The notes below the pieces were generated by a model, which saw nothing but the letters and a program-made list of their open reading frames with translations, had not been told where the DNA came from and ran no database searches. Below are positions 6,042-6,483 of a DNA stretch of 6,483 nt, one piece after another. This stretch comes from an uncultured Armatimonadota bacterium. Its GTDB lineage: Bacteria; Armatimonadota; Fimbriimonadia; Fimbriimonadales; Fimbriimonadaceae. Location of the stretch: NCBI GenBank assembly GCA_946478935.1, contig CAMLEL010000144.1, positions 1 through 6,483 of the forward strand. Direction: 5' to 3'. The translations under genes and the position numbers were made by a program. Numbering within the stretch: the stretch's first letter is position 1; each line of letters begins with the position of its first letter.

Positions 6042-6483
6042 CTAGAACCGCAGTGAATAATCCAGCCTGAGGGACCAGTTATCCTTCTTGAACCCTTCGG
6101 CAACGTTGTACCGATAGCTCATGTTCCCAGCATAGAAGCTGAAAGTCTGGTTGGGCCCCGCTCGTTGATCGAACTGGATGCTGTACCGACTCGTAAGCTG
6201 CCTTGCGAGTCCATTTCCGTTGACTTCCTCTAAACCGTAGAACAGCTTTAGCGGCGATCCTGACTTTTCGAAGAGCGTAACATTCAGTCCAGCCGTTCTG
6301 CGAAGCGCATCATTTTGATCGTTTCGCATTTCCCGCCACTCGCCACCCATAGTGAATCCGCTAGGAGCTTTGTAGTCCAGTTTCCAAACACTATGTCTTT
6401 CCGGCGACGGCACCGAACCCAGGATGGCATCACCCTTCGCCTGCTCCGGATTGGTCAGGAACTGATGGCTGAGTTCAAAATTC
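6042..6483 (-). CDS. Outer-membrane beta-barrel protein, C-terminal part
   Basis: The frame is open to the right window edge, so only the last 146 residues are seen. They form a run of amphipathic strands separated by polar turns: SVWKLDYKAP, FTMGGEWREMR, TAGLNVTLFEK, LKLFYGLEEV, SRYSIQFDQR, TFSFYAGNMSYRYN and WSLRLDYSLRF. The final strand alternates hydrophobic residues and ends in Phe, the beta-signal recognised by the BAM complex, which places the protein in the outer membrane of a diderm. The GTG at 6413 lies within this continuous frame (preceded by QAKGDAILGS) and is not a start. There is no basis for naming a substrate; a porin, a transporter or a structural barrel are all possible. 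It ends 33 bp before the mutarotase-like gene on the same strand, so the two may be co-transcribed. Confidence 0.8.
   Translation of the reverse strand, partial: NFELSHQFLTNPEQAKGDAILGSVPSPERHSVWKLDYKAPSGFTMGGEWREMRNDQNDALRRTAGLNVTLFEKSGSPLKLFYGLEEVNGNGLARQLTSRYSIQFDQRAGPNQTFSFYAGNMSYRYNVAEGFKKDNWSLRLDYSLRF

Noticed and set aside
1..6483. CRISPR array, insertion sequence, tRNA/rRNA or defence system
   Set aside because: No spaced direct repeats, transposase motifs, terminal inverted repeats, cloverleaf or rRNA-like stretches were seen; the genes are housekeeping-type or family-level hypotheticals.

Overview
The window is ordinary-looking bacterial chromosome of moderate GC content with densely packed genes. 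It resembles Armatimonadota (Fimbriimonas-like) more than Planctomycetota, but this is inference. The grounds are a protein of the H-X9-DG pseudopilin-like superfamily, common in Planctomycetota, Armatimonadota and Verrucomicrobiota, together with a beta-barrel outer-membrane protein and several start codons without a Shine-Dalgarno (SD) sequence. No mobile element, CRISPR array, tRNA or rRNA was seen, and no stretch over 300 bases lacks a gene.

Left part (1-1907). The 3' part of chorismate synthase (aroC) overlaps by 4 bases a small exported NTF2/SnoaL-like protein. Converging on them is a gene for a small glycine-rich RRM RNA-binding protein. A strong hairpin between the two, with its T-tract on the minus strand, ends the RNA-binding gene's transcript. 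That gene has a good sigma70-type promoter, a leader of about 114 nt and a strong SD that may be able to pair with upstream leader sequence.

Middle part (2099-5109). Three plus-strand genes follow closely: a complete PstB-type phosphate-transporter ATPase without pstSCA or phoU beside it, a soluble GAF-domain histidine kinase 27 bp downstream, and a membrane-anchored pseudopilin-like protein with an SD-led TTG start. PstB and the kinase may be functionally linked in phosphate sensing, but only adjacency supports this.

Right part (5106-6483). Two minus-strand genes converge on the middle block, with stop codons overlapping tail to tail. They are the C-terminal end of an outer-membrane beta-barrel protein and, 33 bp downstream, a galactose-mutarotase-like protein of unknown specificity.

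The most interesting pattern is shared by three genes without an SD: pstB (second ATG), the histidine kinase and the mutarotase-like gene. Each has a TANNNT hexamer exactly 8 nt before its ATG, as expected for leaderless or near-leaderless transcripts. I found no convincing wholly new multi-gene system.
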